Below are positions 52,801-61,627 of a DNA stretch of 64,000 bases, in pieces; position 1 is the stretch's first letter, and each line of letters starts with the position of its first letter. This stretch comes from CAVUAT01 sp963848045 (lineage in GTDB: Bacteria; Actinomycetota; Thermoleophilia; Solirubrobacterales; 70-9). The notes under the pieces were generated by a model. That model saw only the letters and a program-made list of their open reading frames with translations, made no database searches and was not told where the DNA came from. The translations under genes and the position numbers were made by a program. The DNA lies in the NCBI GenBank assembly GCA_963848045.1, contig CAWKCC010000003.1, positions 372,001 to 436,000 on the forward strand, written 5' to 3'.

Positions 52801-53238
52801 GTGATTTTCGCGAGGAAGTTGGGACTCGGACTGGCGATCGCGACGGTCGCGCTCGGCGCCATGCTGGCGGGCTGCGGCGGCGACTCCTCGGAGGACGGCG
52901 CGAGCGCAACCGGCTCCGACGAGCAGCAGGTTCGCGACGTCGCGGACCGCTTCGCCAAGTCGATCGAGGACGAAGACGCCGAGCTGCTCTGCAGCCTGCT
53001 CGCTCCCGCCGACCTCAAGAGGGCCGGCGGGGGTGGCCTGGAGGAATGCATCAAGGCCAGCGACAGCCCCAAGAACCCGCTCTTCGCAGCGCCCGAGGCG
53101 GACCTCTCCGTCGAGTCGGTGACGATCAAGCCCGACGGGAAGTCCGCGACCGTGACCGAGGTGAGCGGCGGCTTCTTGATGATGGTCAAGCTCGACGGCA
53201 CCTGGTATCTGACCTTCGGCGCCACGCCGACGAGCTGA
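52801..53238 (+). CDS. Small lipoprotein
   Basis: 145 aa. Signal peptide and lipobox ALGAMLAGC (Cys about 25). The mature part is a small alpha+beta fold (VRDVADRFAKSIEDEDAELL ... TVTEVSGGFLMMVKLDGTWY) resembling DUF4878/nuclear-transport-factor-like lipoproteins. GTG start 10 nt after the B12-operon stop; it may belong to that operon or have its own leaderless promoter. Confidence 0.75.
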   Translation: MIFARKLGLGLAIATVALGAMLAGCGGDSSEDGASATGSDEQQVRDVADRFAKSIEDEDAELLCSLLAPADLKRAGGGGLEECIKASDSPKNPLFAAPEADLSVESVTIKPDGKSATVTEVSGGFLMMVKLDGTWYLTFGATPTS

Positions 53239-53261
53239 CCCTCCGGCCCGGGCGCTCAGCG

Positions 53262-53774
53262 GTGGAGGTAGAGGAGGCGATCCGCACCCGCCGGACGCAC
53301 AAGGCCTATCTGCCCGAGCCGGTGGACCGGGAGACGCTGGAGCAGTTGCTGGAGCTGGCGCGCTGGGCGCCGAATCATCATCTGACCAATCCCTGGCGCT
53401 TCCGGGTGCTCGGCCCCGGCGCTCTCGAGCGGCTCAAGCGAGCCGGCGGGCCCGAGGCGGCGGCAAAGCTCGACCGCGCCCCGACCCTGGTCGTCTGCTC
53501 GTGCCGGTGCACGGGCGAGGACCCCGTGCGCGACGAGGAGGATCTGAACGCCGCGGCGATCGCCGCCTACATCGTGCTGCTGGCCGCCCACGCCCGCGGC
53601 CTGGCGGGCTACTGGCGCACGCCGGAGCTGCTGCGCAGCGAGGCCGGGCGCGCAGCGGTCGGGCTGCCCGGCGATGAGCGCTTCGTCGGGCTGCTTCACC
53701 TGGGGCGCCCGGCGCAGCAGCGATCGGCCCCCGAGCGAGTCCCCGCCGAGCAGATCGCCGAGTTCCTGCCGTGA
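53262..53774 (+). CDS. Nitroreductase-family FMN protein
   Basis: 170 aa. EEAIRTRRTHKAYLPEPVDR (FMN-binding Arg cluster), LLELARWAPNHHLTNPWRF, and a C-terminal GYWRTPELL/FVGLLHLGRP segment. Shorter than average but complete. Likely NAD(P)H-dependent reductase; substrate unknown. GTG at 53262; stop overlaps the glpD start (GTGA). Confidence 0.85.
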   Translation: MEVEEAIRTRRTHKAYLPEPVDRETLEQLLELARWAPNHHLTNPWRFRVLGPGALERLKRAGGPEAAAKLDRAPTLVVCSCRCTGEDPVRDEEDLNAAAIAAYIVLLAAHARGLAGYWRTPELLRSEAGRAAVGLPGDERFVGLLHLGRPAQQRSAPERVPAEQIAEFLP

Positions 53775-55444
53775 TCTCGCGCGCCAGGGCGCTGGCCGCG
53801 CTCACGGCCGATCCCTTCGACGTGGTGGTGATCGGGGGCGGGATCACAGGCGCAGGGGTCGCTCTAGACGCGGCATCCCGCGGCTACTCGGTGGCCCTCC
53901 TCGAGCGCCACGACTTCTCTCAGGGCACCTCGAGCCGCTCCTCGAAGATGGTGCACGGTGGGCTTCGCTACCTGCAGAACTTCGACCTCGGCCTGGTCCG
54001 GGAGGCGCTGTTGGAGCGGGCCCTGATGGTCCAGCTCGCACCTCACCTCGTCTACCCGACGAAGTACCTGGTCCCGGCCCTCGGCGACGATCGCCGCGAC
54101 CTCCGCATCGGCATCGGGCTCAACGCCTACGACGTGATGGCGACCTCCCGAATCGGGCGAGGTCGTGCGAACCGCGCCGAGCACGCCGACGACGCCGACT
54201 ACTGGTCCCCCGAGCGCCACCGCACGATCTCCGGCGAGGAGGCCGCCGAGCTGTGTCCGGCCCTGGCGCCCAGCGAGCCGAGCTCCGCCTACCTTTTCTA
54301 CGACTGCCAGACCGACGACTCCCGCATGGTGCTGACCATCCTCGGCGAGGCGGAGCGCTTCGGCGCGATCCTGCTGAACGGGGCGGAGGTCATCGAGGTG
54401 CTCGACGACGACGGCCGCGCCTCGGGAGTCGCCTGCCTCGAGGCCGAGAGCGGCGATCGCTTCGAGGTGCGAGCGGACAACGTCGTCAACGCCACCGGGG
54501 TCTGGGCCGACCGGATCAGGCCCGACGAGATCCTCACCGAGGAGGAGATCCCCAGGATCGCGCCCAGCCGGGGCAGCCACATCACGGTCTCGACCGACGA
54601 CCTCGACGTCGGCGAGGCGGCCTTCGTGGTGCCGGCGGGCGAGGGGCGCACGATCATGGTGCTGCCCTGGTACGGGCGGGCGATGATCGGGCCGACTGAC
54701 AGGGACTACGGCGGTGACCTCGACGCGGTGCCGCCGGGCGGCGAGGACATCCACTACCTGCTCGACGCGGTCAACTCCTACCTCGACCTGGAGCTGACCC
54801 CCGACCACATCACCGGCGCCTTCGCCGGGGTGCGCCCCCTGATCTCCAGCGGCGACCCGAAGAAGTCCGTCGACATCTCCCGCAAGGCCGAACTCTATGA
54901 GACCTCCTCGGGGATGCTGACGATCACCGGGGGCAAGCTCACCACCTGGCGCCAGATGGCCCGCGAGACGGTGGATCGCATCGTGCAGCGCGACGGGCGT
55001 GATTCCGAGTGCCGCACCGACGACATCCCGCTCGGCATGCCCGCGACCGACGAGGACCTCGAGACCTCGGTTGAGCTGCCCGAGGGGGCACCCGAGCAGC
55101 TCGCCTTTCGCTACGGGCATGCCGCTCGCGGGGTCTTGGAGCTCTGCGAGCAGGACCCGGCCCTGGCGGCGCCCATCCTGCCCGGGCACCCCGACCTGCT
55201 GGCGGAGGCTGTGCTCGCGGCGCGTGACGAGCAGGCGCGCTCGGTCGCCGACGTGCTGCTGCGCCGTACGCGGCTGGGCCTGGTCGCCGCGCGCGAGCTG
55301 CGCGACCCCGCCCCGCGCCGGGCTGTGGCCGAGGCGATGGCCCGCGTGCTCGGCTGGGGCGAGCAGCGCACCGAGCAGGAGGTCGGCGCCTGGGACGATG
55401 TCGCCGCCCGCGAGGGCCTTGACCCGGCCGCTTCCATAACCTAG
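53771..55444 (+). CDS. glpD: Aerobic glycerol-3-phosphate dehydrogenase
   Basis: 557 aa. N-terminal FAD motif (VVVIGGGITGAGVALDAASR), then GTSSRSSKMVHGGLRYLQ, typical of GlpD; C-terminal SGMLTITGGKLTTWRQMARE and DUF-type cap. It oxidises sn-glycerol-3-phosphate to DHAP at the membrane, feeding quinones. No glpK or glpF nearby. GTG start. Confidence 0.94.
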   Translation: MISRARALAALTADPFDVVVIGGGITGAGVALDAASRGYSVALLERHDFSQGTSSRSSKMVHGGLRYLQNFDLGLVREALLERALMVQLAPHLVYPTKYLVPALGDDRRDLRIGIGLNAYDVMATSRIGRGRANRAEHADDADYWSPERHRTISGEEAAELCPALAPSEPSSAYLFYDCQTDDSRMVLTILGEAERFGAILLNGAEVIEVLDDDGRASGVACLEAESGDRFEVRADNVVNATGVWADRIRPDEILTEEEIPRIAPSRGSHITVSTDDLDVGEAAFVVPAGEGRTIMVLPWYGRAMIGPTDRDYGGDLDAVPPGGEDIHYLLDAVNSYLDLELTPDHITGAFAGVRPLISSGDPKKSVDISRKAELYETSSGMLTITGGKLTTWRQMARETVDRIVQRDGRDSECRTDDIPLGMPATDEDLETSVELPEGAPEQLAFRYGHAARGVLELCEQDPALAAPILPGHPDLLAEAVLAARDEQARSVADVLLRRTRLGLVAARELRDPAPRRAVAEAMARVLGWGEQRTEQEVGAWDDVAAREGLDPAASIT

Positions 55445-55450
55445 TTCGAC

Positions 55451-56866
55451 GTGGCATCCGACACGGAGCAACTTCAGGAGCTGCACCTCGCCGATCTGCA
55501 CGAGCGTGCTCGGGACGCGGGTGTGCCCGGATACCGGCTGCTGGGCAGGGATGAGCTGATCGACGCGCTCTCCGGCCAGGGGCCCGAGCGGGGTGGGCGC
55601 GAGGCTGCGATCGCCGCCGAGGGCGAGGGCGAAGTGGAGGGCGGCGGCGAGCGGGAGCCCGATCGCTCCGGCCCGTCGCGGCGCCGTCGGGGCCGCCGCC
55701 GCGGCCGCCGCGGCCGCGCCGACTCCGAGCAGCGCGACGCCGAGGCGGATGGCGCCCCGCGCGCCGGCGCGGCCGAGCGCGACGAGGAGGGCGATGGGGG
55801 CGACGAGGGCCTCGAGGAGGTCGAGGCCGAGGAGGTCGAGACCGAAGAGGTGACGGGCGTGCTCGACCGCATGCCCCAGGGCTACGGCTTCCTGCGCCTC
55901 TCGGGCCTCACGGCCGGCGAGGGAGACGTCTACGTCTCCGCCTCACAGATCCGTCGCTGCGAGCTGCGACCGGGTGACGAGGTAAGCGGCCCGGCGCGAG
56001 CGCCGCGCCGCGGCGAGCGCCATCGGGCCCTGGTCCGGGTGGGCTCTGTCAACGGCCAGGAGCCCGAGGGTGAGCGCATCAGCTTCGAGGATCTGACCCC
56101 GATCGCACCGCAGCGCCGCCTGCCGCTGGACCAGCCCGACGATCCCCTGGCGCGTGCCGTCGACCTGCTCACGCCGCTCGCCTATGGCCAGCGGGTGCTG
56201 GTCCTGGCCGAGCCGCGCTCCGGTCGCAGCACTCTGCTGCGCGCGGTCGCGGCGGCGCTGGCCGGCACCGACGCCCGGGTGCAGGTGCTGCTGGCCGACG
56301 AGCGCCCCGAGGAGGTGACCGCCTGGGGGCGGGCGGTCCCCGAGGCCGAGATCATCGCCGCTCCCGCCGACCAGGAGCCTGCCGACCAGGTTCGCACCGC
56401 CGAGCTCGCGGTCGGCAACGCCAAGCGCCGCGCCGAGGCCGGCGAGGACGTGGTGGTGATCGTCGACTCGCTGTCGCGGCTCGCGCTCGGCTACCGAGAC
56501 CCCAACCGCGTCAAGCGCCTGTTCGGCTCGGGGCGCGAGCTGGCCGAGGAGGGCGCCGGCTCGCTGACCATGATCGCGACCGTGCTCGACTCCGACGAGC
56601 GCGGTGAGCAGGTTCGCGCCGCCCTGGAGACCACCGAGAACGTGCTGCTCCGCCTCGACCCCGAGCTCGCCGCGCAGGGCATCACACCATCCCTGGTCGT
56701 GGCCGAGTGCCGCCTCACCGGCGAGGAGGAGCTGCGCCCGCCCGAGGAGCTCAGGGCCGCCCGCGCCCTGCGCTCAGAGCTCGCCGGGATGGAGCCCGCC
56801 GACGCCGCCCGCGCGCTCGGCGATCGCATCGAGGGCTCGAAGAGCAACGCCGAGCTGCTCTCCTAG
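55451..56866 (+). CDS. Rho-like transcription termination factor with altered P-loop
   Basis: 471 aa. N-terminal Rho-N-like helices (LHLADLHERARDAGVPGYRL), a low-complexity basic then acidic segment (about 60-135), the cold-shock RNA-binding domain (TGVLDRMPQGYGFLRLSG, 135-205), and the RecA-like core. Here DERPEEVT (283-290), VVVIVDSLSRLA, GSLTMIATVLDSDERG and a divergent C-terminus. The Walker A reads EPRSGRST: the catalytic Lys is Arg259, so ATP use is doubtful. It may be a paralogue that works with or against a canonical Rho encoded elsewhere. GTG start; a hairpin follows at 56919. Confidence 0.82.
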   Translation: MASDTEQLQELHLADLHERARDAGVPGYRLLGRDELIDALSGQGPERGGREAAIAAEGEGEVEGGGEREPDRSGPSRRRRGRRRGRRGRADSEQRDAEADGAPRAGAAERDEEGDGGDEGLEEVEAEEVETEEVTGVLDRMPQGYGFLRLSGLTAGEGDVYVSASQIRRCELRPGDEVSGPARAPRRGERHRALVRVGSVNGQEPEGERISFEDLTPIAPQRRLPLDQPDDPLARAVDLLTPLAYGQRVLVLAEPRSGRSTLLRAVAAALAGTDARVQVLLADERPEEVTAWGRAVPEAEIIAAPADQEPADQVRTAELAVGNAKRRAEAGEDVVVIVDSLSRLALGYRDPNRVKRLFGSGRELAEEGAGSLTMIATVLDSDERGEQVRAALETTENVLLRLDPELAAQGITPSLVVAECRLTGEEELRPPEELRAARALRSELAGMEPADAARALGDRIEGSKSNAELLS

Positions 56867-56918
56867 CGCCGGGCGCGGGGCACCCGGCCCTCGCGCCGCC
56901 GGGGCTCGATCCCGCGAC

Positions 56919-56949
56919 GACGAGGGGCGGCCTGCGGCCGCCCCTCGTC
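56919..56949. terminator. 14-bp hairpin between convergent genes
   Basis: GACGAGGGGCGGCC / GGCCGCCCCTCGTC with a 3-nt loop between the rho-like gene and the secreted-protein gene; may stop transcription from both sides. Confidence 0.75.
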
Positions 56950-56970
56950 ACGCTCCGTCGTCCTACGACG

Positions 56971-57537
56971 CTATGGCGTCGGGACGAACAGGACCTCGAG
57001 AGAAACGTCGTCGACCTCGTTGCCGGGCGCGATGCCGTTGGCTCGCAGCTCGACCGTGTGGGTGCCCGCGGGCACGCCTGCGCCGTCGTTGGTCGCGCAA
57101 CCGTTGTCGGGCCCCGCCGCAAACGCCTCCTGCTGTCGGTCGGACGCCCCCAGCAGGGTGCCGTTGAGCAGCATGTCGCATCCGTAGATGTCATCCACGG
57201 TCGCGTTCGGCTTGAAGCCCCCGGTCAGCAGCAGCTGGCCGGCGGTCGGCACCGTGATCTGCACCGTCCGGACGCTCTGGTTGCCTCCGGTACCGGCGAT
57301 GTTCAGGTTCGTGCCGTTCGAGTAGGCCGAGCGGATATTCGAGGCCAGCCCAAGGTTCGTGACCGTGTTCTTGGCCTTCTTGTCGAGCCGGTTGTAGGGC
57401 AGGCTCTTCTTTGCGATCTTCTTGCCACTGAGCGCCTTTGCAGCGGTGGCCACCCGGTCGGCTGCCGCCGACGGCCCGCCCACCGCGATCATCGCCGCCA
57501 GCGCTGCCACCGCCGCGGCTGCAAGTGCCTTTCGCAT
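56971..57537 (-). CDS. Secreted protein, unknown function
   Basis: 188 aa. Signal peptide (KALAAAAVAALAAMIAVGGP). The mature part has a short Lys-rich region (LSGKKIAKKSLPYNRLDKKA) and then a beta-rich domain (VRTVQITVPTAGQLLLTGGF, VELRANGIAPGNEVDDVSLE) with Cys in DIYGCDMLLN and DNGCATN. Start ATG 57537 has AAGGG 6 nt upstream. No family recognised. Confidence 0.75.
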   Translation of the reverse strand: MRKALAAAAVAALAAMIAVGGPSAAADRVATAAKALSGKKIAKKSLPYNRLDKKAKNTVTNLGLASNIRSAYSNGTNLNIAGTGGNQSVRTVQITVPTAGQLLLTGGFKPNATVDDIYGCDMLLNGTLLGASDRQQEAFAAGPDNGCATNDGAGVPAGTHTVELRANGIAPGNEVDDVSLEVLFVPTP

Positions 57538-57677
57538 GTGCATCCCTTTCGGTTGGATTCCCCGACGGGCCGGCGCGCCAGCTGGCCCCGCCCGTCGGCC
57601 TGGTTGCCGGGACCCTATCTGCTGGTGGGACTCGTCGCGAATCGGCCGCCGACGGCTGGGCGGCCCGGCTGAGAGGC

Positions 57678-58157
57678 TCAGGCGCGGTCGCGGCCGCCGT
57701 AGGCGATGGAGCCCCACGACGGCTCGGCGCTGAGCTCGATCAGCTCGGTATCGCGGTCGGGCTGCACGTAGCCGAAGGCCTGCGAGGACTCGTCGAAGAC
57801 GATGTCGAGCTCACCCTCCTTGACCCGCTGGTCGAGCCAGGCGCCGCGGAATACCAGGCGCCGCATCCAGTGCACGAGGCTCTTGTTGGAGGGGCCGACC
57901 AGCTCCTCCCAGTTCTCGTTGACGTGCTCGCCGAGAGGAGAGCAGGGCTCGCGGATCTCGCCGTTGACGGCCAGCTCCAGCAGGTCCTCGAGCTCGTGCT
58001 CGTCGAGCCCCTGGCCGACGAAGTCGAGCTTCACCGCCGCCTGCTCCACGCGCTGCGCGAAGTCGCGCTCGTTGAACGAGAAGCGCAGCTCCCCGTACTC
58101 GAGCACGTAGTCCGCGCCGGACTCGTAGTTTCCTCTGCGAGTGGTCTCGTCTTGCAC
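57678..58157 (-). CDS. Conserved-looking soluble protein, unknown function
   Basis: 159 aa, acidic, no TM or signal. Contains YVLEYGELRFSFNERDFAQR, DEHELEDLLELAVNGEIREP and WIFRGAW-like segments; regular codon use. GTG 58155-58157 with GGGAG 9 nt upstream. No homology recognised. The 205 nt upstream (58158-58362) show no gene. Confidence 0.65.
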   Translation of the reverse strand: MQDETTRRGNYESGADYVLEYGELRFSFNERDFAQRVEQAAVKLDFVGQGLDEHELEDLLELAVNGEIREPCSPLGEHVNENWEELVGPSNKSLVHWMRRLVFRGAWLDQRVKEGELDIVFDESSQAFGYVQPDRDTELIELSAEPSWGSIAYGGRDRA

Positions 58158-58362
58158 TGAGTTGGTCTCCCATCGGCCGGCGCAGATCCGCGCAAGCCGA
58201 TGCGGGCATCTTGGCGCATGAGGGACCTCGGCGCCAGTCATCGGGCTTTGCTGAACGCCCCTTTGCAGGGCGCGGGATGCGGAGTCCCACCCGGACGGGC
58301 GCCGTCTGCTAGGGCCGCGTCGGCCCACCGGTTTGCGGTCGCCCGGGGTCGTCGGCGTGGAG

Positions 58363-59058
58363 CTACCGGGACCTGCCGAAGATGCGCAGCATGAAGATGA
58401 ACATGTTGATGAAGTCGAGGTACAGGGAGAGGGCGCCGATGATCGAGGCGCGGCTCTCGGCCTCGCCCGAGAGGCTCGCCTTGGAGAGCTGCGTCAGCTT
58501 CTGCATGTCGTAGGCGGTCAGCGCCGCGAAGATCAGCACGCCGGCGTAGGTGGTGACCCAGTAGAGCGTCTCGTTGGCCCAGAAGATGTTGACGATCGTC
58601 GCGAGGATCAGGCCGATCAGCGCCATGAAGGCGATCGCGCCGAGCTTGGAGAGATCGATGTCTGTGATCGCGCCGAACAGGGCGAGCGCGCCGAACATGC
58701 CCGCGGTGACGAAGAACGCCGTGAAGATCGACTGCGTCGTGTAGAGCTCGAACAGCAGCGCGAAGGTGACCCCGACGGTCGCCGAGTAGACGAAGAACAT
58801 CAGCAGCGCCACCCCGACCGGCATCCGGTTGATCGCCGCGACCAGCGCGATCACCAGCGCGAGCTGGCCGATCACCACCCCGATCAGGATGCCGGGGCTC
58901 TCGGTCAGAGTGGTCAGCAGCCGGTCGTCGGAGCCGATCAGCGCCGCGACGGCGCCGGTGATCGCCAGCCCGATGAACATCCAGGCGAAGACCCTGGTCA
59001 GGAAGCCCGAGTCGGGCCGCGCGATCGCAGGGGGTTGGGCCGAATAGGCAGCCTCCAT
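58363..59058 (-). CDS. Bax inhibitor-1 / YccA family membrane protein
   Basis: 231 aa with seven hydrophobic helices (FLTRVFAWMFIGLAITGAVA ... YAGVLIFAALTAYDMQKL ... SLYLDFINMFIFMLRIFG). The conserved YDMQKL and LYLDFINMF blocks are typical. Family members can leak calcium or modulate membrane proteases; role here unknown. ATG 59058 is 8 nt after TAGCTT (59067-59072). Confidence 0.93.
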   Translation of the reverse strand: MEAAYSAQPPAIARPDSGFLTRVFAWMFIGLAITGAVAALIGSDDRLLTTLTESPGILIGVVIGQLALVIALVAAINRMPVGVALLMFFVYSATVGVTFALLFELYTTQSIFTAFFVTAGMFGALALFGAITDIDLSKLGAIAFMALIGLILATIVNIFWANETLYWVTTYAGVLIFAALTAYDMQKLTQLSKASLSGEAESRASIIGALSLYLDFINMFIFMLRIFGRSR

Positions 59059-59155
59059 CGGCGGCGAAGCTATCCGACAGCGCCGACGGAGCAGGGCGAG
59101 GGGGGAGGCGGCGGGACTCGGGGGAGAGCCCGTGGCCCCGGGGGCTCAGGCTGGG

Positions 59156-59548
59156 ATGAGCCGGAATCCTCGCGGCGCCGGGCGGGCGACGGAGCCGAGG
59201 CGGCTTCGCGGGCTTCCCCGGGCCCGGCTGCTGGGGATCGACGTCCCCGTCGCCACCGGCCTGCATGCGCGGCTGCTCGGGCTGGCCCTGATGCGCCGCG
59301 AGTGCGCCGGCGCGGGGCTGCTGATCCCGCGCTGCCGCAGCGTCCACACCCTGGGGATGCTGTTCGCGATCGACCTGGTCTTCCTCGACCGGCGTGGCGC
59401 CGTCGTCGAGGTCCGCCGCGGCATCCCGCCCGGACGGCTGGCGCGCAGCCGCCGGGCCGCGGCGGTGCTGGAGCTGCCGAGCGGCGGCGAGCGGGGCGCC
59501 CCGCCGCTCCCCCGCATCGGCCCAGGGTCTCGACGGACAATCACCTGA
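59156..59548 (+). CDS. DUF192 family protein
   Basis: 130 aa. LGLALMRRECAGAGLLIPRC followed by VHTLGMLFAIDLVFLDRRG matches DUF192 (small beta-rich fold; usually secreted in other bacteria, but no signal is evident here). ATG 59156 preferred; 59132 is possible. Ends 3 nt before the ABC ATPase stop. Confidence 0.82.
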   Translation: MSRNPRGAGRATEPRRLRGLPRARLLGIDVPVATGLHARLLGLALMRRECAGAGLLIPRCRSVHTLGMLFAIDLVFLDRRGAVVEVRRGIPPGRLARSRRAAAVLELPSGGERGAPPLPRIGPGSRRTIT

Positions 59549-59551
59549 TCC

Positions 59552-60292
59552 TCACGGCGCCGGCACCCCCGGCTCGTGCTCGCCCTCCAGGTAGCGGGCG
59601 CGCACCTGCTCGAAGGGCCCGTCAGCGGCGATCCTGCCCGCCTCGAGGTGCAGCGCCCGAGGGCAGAGCCGGGCGAGGATCTCGTGATCGTGACCCGCTG
59701 CGATCAGGATCCCTCCGCGCGAGAGCACCGAGTCGGCCGTGCTCTGCAGCCGCTCGCGGAAGGAGTGATCGAAGGCCTCGTGGACCTCGTCGAGCAGGAT
59801 CACCTCGGGATCGCACTCGGTGGCCGCCGTGAATGCCAGCCGCGCCAGCATCCCCTGCGAGTAGCTCGACGCCGGGCGGTCGAAGGCGTCACCGAGACCG
59901 CTTCGCTCCCGCATCTCCTCGAGGCCCGCCCTGGCCTGCGACCGCGAGCTACCACCGAGCACGGCCAACAGCAGGCCGTTCTCGCGGCCCGTGAGGGTCG
60001 GGATCAGGCCGGCGTCGGTCGAGAGCATCGAGGCGGCGCGGCCCTGAACGTGGATCTCTCCCTCGTCGGCGCCGTGCACACCTCCGATCACGCGCAGCAG
60101 CGTCGTCTTGCCGGAGCCGCTGGAGCCGATCAGCGCCACGGCCTCGCCCGGCTCGATCTCGAAGCTCACCCTCCTCAGGCCCCAGGCCTCGGACCGGTTC
60201 AGCGTCAGCTTGGAGTGGATCGGCGTGACCACACGGCGTTGTCCGTCGAAGAGGAACCGGACCCCGAGACCGCGGGCGGCGACCGAGGCCAT
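59552..60292 (-). CDS. ABC export ATPase (polysaccharide/teichoic-type, TagH/RfbB-like)
   Basis: 246 aa. Walker A IGSSGSGKTTLL, Q-loop region PTLTGRENGLLLAVLG, signature YSQGMLARLA, Walker B VILLDEVHEAFDH, H-loop AGHDHE. The SQGM signature and VHEA motif fit polysaccharide/polyol-phosphate exporters. ATG overlaps the permease stop by one base (TGATG). No glycosyltransferases nearby. Confidence 0.88.
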   Translation of the reverse strand: MASVAARGLGVRFLFDGQRRVVTPIHSKLTLNRSEAWGLRRVSFEIEPGEAVALIGSSGSGKTTLLRVIGGVHGADEGEIHVQGRAASMLSTDAGLIPTLTGRENGLLLAVLGGSSRSQARAGLEEMRERSGLGDAFDRPASSYSQGMLARLAFTAATECDPEVILLDEVHEAFDHSFRERLQSTADSVLSRGGILIAAGHDHEILARLCPRALHLEAGRIAADGPFEQVRARYLEGEHEPGVPAP

Positions 60293-61059
60293 CAGGCGAC
60301 CTTCGCCAGGTGGGGCTGCTCGGCGCGGAAGACCGGCACGAAGACCACAAGCAGCGCCACGGCGAAGCCCGTCGGAATCAGCAGCTCCCAGGCGGCCGGC
60401 GCCTGCCCGTAGAGCAGCGCATCGCGGTAGGCCTCGAATATCCCGGTCAGCGGATTCAGCCTGATCAGCGTGTTCGCGGTCCCGTGGATCTCCGATAGGG
60501 CGATCACCCCGGGGGCGACGAAATAGGCGACCCGCATGGCGCTCACCGCGAACGGGATCAGCTCCCGGTACCAGACCCCGAACAGAGCGGCCGGATAGGC
60601 GACGCCGAGGGCAAACAGCAGGTTGACCGCGATCGTCGGCAGCAGCCAAAGAACAGCCGGTGTCGGAGCGACCCCGTAGACGGCCATCATCACCGCCAGC
60701 AGGGAGAGGCTGGCGGCGAAGCCCAGTGCCTGGGTCAGGGTGACGGCCGCCGGGAGCAGGCCGCGTGGGAAGCCGAGGTTGAGGATCAGGGATCGCCGCT
60801 CCCCGACGGTTCGCATCGCGGCGATCCCGGTGCCGATGAAGAGCTGGAAGGGGACCACGGCGCAGGCCACGGTGAGCCCCGGCGCCTCTCCCGGGCGGTC
60901 GACGATGAAGGTCACGAAGACGATATAGACCCCGCAGACCGCGTACGGGTCGAGCAGCCACTTGATCCCGCGACCGGGGCCGCGGCCGAAGCGGTCGCGC
61001 AGGTCGGCCAGCGAGAGGCTGATCAGCGCGTCCCAGGTTTGGCGCAGCGGCATGGCCAC
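60292..61059 (-). CDS. ABC-2 type export permease
   Basis: 255 aa with about six TMs, partner of the ATPase at 59552. DRFGRGPGRGIKWLLDPYAV and the LNLGFPRGLLPAAVTLTQAL block are typical of TagG/Wzm-like permeases; APGVIALSEIHGTANTLIRL is the conserved loop before LNPLTGIFEAYRD. GTG 61057-61059 is 6 nt after TACGAT (61066-61071), the leaderless layout, so it is preferred to ATG 61053. Confidence 0.9.
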   Translation of the reverse strand: MAMPLRQTWDALISLSLADLRDRFGRGPGRGIKWLLDPYAVCGVYIVFVTFIVDRPGEAPGLTVACAVVPFQLFIGTGIAAMRTVGERRSLILNLGFPRGLLPAAVTLTQALGFAASLSLLAVMMAVYGVAPTPAVLWLLPTIAVNLLFALGVAYPAALFGVWYRELIPFAVSAMRVAYFVAPGVIALSEIHGTANTLIRLNPLTGIFEAYRDALLYGQAPAAWELLIPTGFAVALLVVFVPVFRAEQPHLAKVA

Positions 61060-61065
61060 GCCCGG

Positions 61066-61071
61066 ATCGTA
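61066..61071 (-). promoter_or_regulatory. Putative -10 element of ABC exporter operon
   Basis: TACGAT with a 6-nt spacer to GTG 61059. Confidence 0.4.
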
Positions 61072-61150
61072 GGGCGATTCGTGGAATGGGCGCCGATGCC
61101 GATCCGCTGGCGGTGGGGGAGGGTTCTGTCGCCTCGCTGCTTGTGGAGCC

Positions 61151-61250
61151 GTGCTTCCCGAGATCGAAGAGCTGGCGACGCTGGTGGTCTGCGAGGACGA
61201 CGACGCCACCCGCGAGCTGCTCTGCGATCACCTGACGGCCGACCGCTATC
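61151..61250 (+). repeat. Direct repeat, copy 1 (receiver gene 5' end)
   Basis: Nearly identical to 63886-63985: the first ~50 nt match exactly, with scattered substitutions after that. Confidence 0.9.
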
Positions 61251-61510
61251 TGGCGCTGGCAGCCGCGAGCGCCTCGGACGCGCTGCGGTTGTGCGCCTAC
61301 AAGCAGCCCGACCTGATGGTGCTCGACCTGTGCCTGCCTGACGCCGCCGGAATCGACGTGCTGCGCGAGCTGCGCGCGGCCGACGGTGCCAGCGACCGCC
61401 TCGACCCGGAGCTGCCGGTGATCGTGCTCAGCGGCCGAGGCTCGGATGCCGACCGCGTGCGCGGTTTCGCCGCCGGCGCCGACGATTACCTGGTCAAGGC
61501 GTTGCATTGA
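61151..61510 (+). CDS. Response regulator receiver, truncated right after the conserved Lys
   Basis: 119 aa. Acidic triad EDDD at 15-18, phosphoacceptor D58 or near (LMVLDLCLPDAAG), Ser in VLSGRG, and DDYLVKALH then stop. Receivers normally continue with K-P-F and the last helix, missing here. A second copy begins at 63886 with nearly the same first 100 nt. The truncation coincides with the start of the vapBC/small-ORF region. The protein may be non-functional. Confidence 0.82.
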   Translation: MLPEIEELATLVVCEDDDATRELLCDHLTADRYLALAAASASDALRLCAYKQPDLMVLDLCLPDAAGIDVLRELRAADGASDRLDPELPVIVLSGRGSDADRVRGFAAGADDYLVKALH

Positions 61511-61598
61511 TTGTCTTCAGCAGCGCGATTCCGGCCCGAAATGGCGGATTGAACGGCCGACCATGATCATCGGCAACCGAAGTCCAGCCTCGAGGTCT

Positions 61599-61620
61599 GT
61601 GTCACACCTCGGTGTTACAC
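61599..61620. promoter_or_regulatory. Putative VapB operator: two 9-nt palindromes
   Basis: GTGTCACAC (61599-61607) and GTGTTACAC (61612-61620), centres 13 nt apart, directly before the antitoxin start. TACACT (61616-61621) doubles as a -10 element with a 6-nt spacer to GTG 61628, so bound antitoxin would block its own promoter. Confidence 0.6.
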
Positions 61621-61627
61621 TGAGCCC

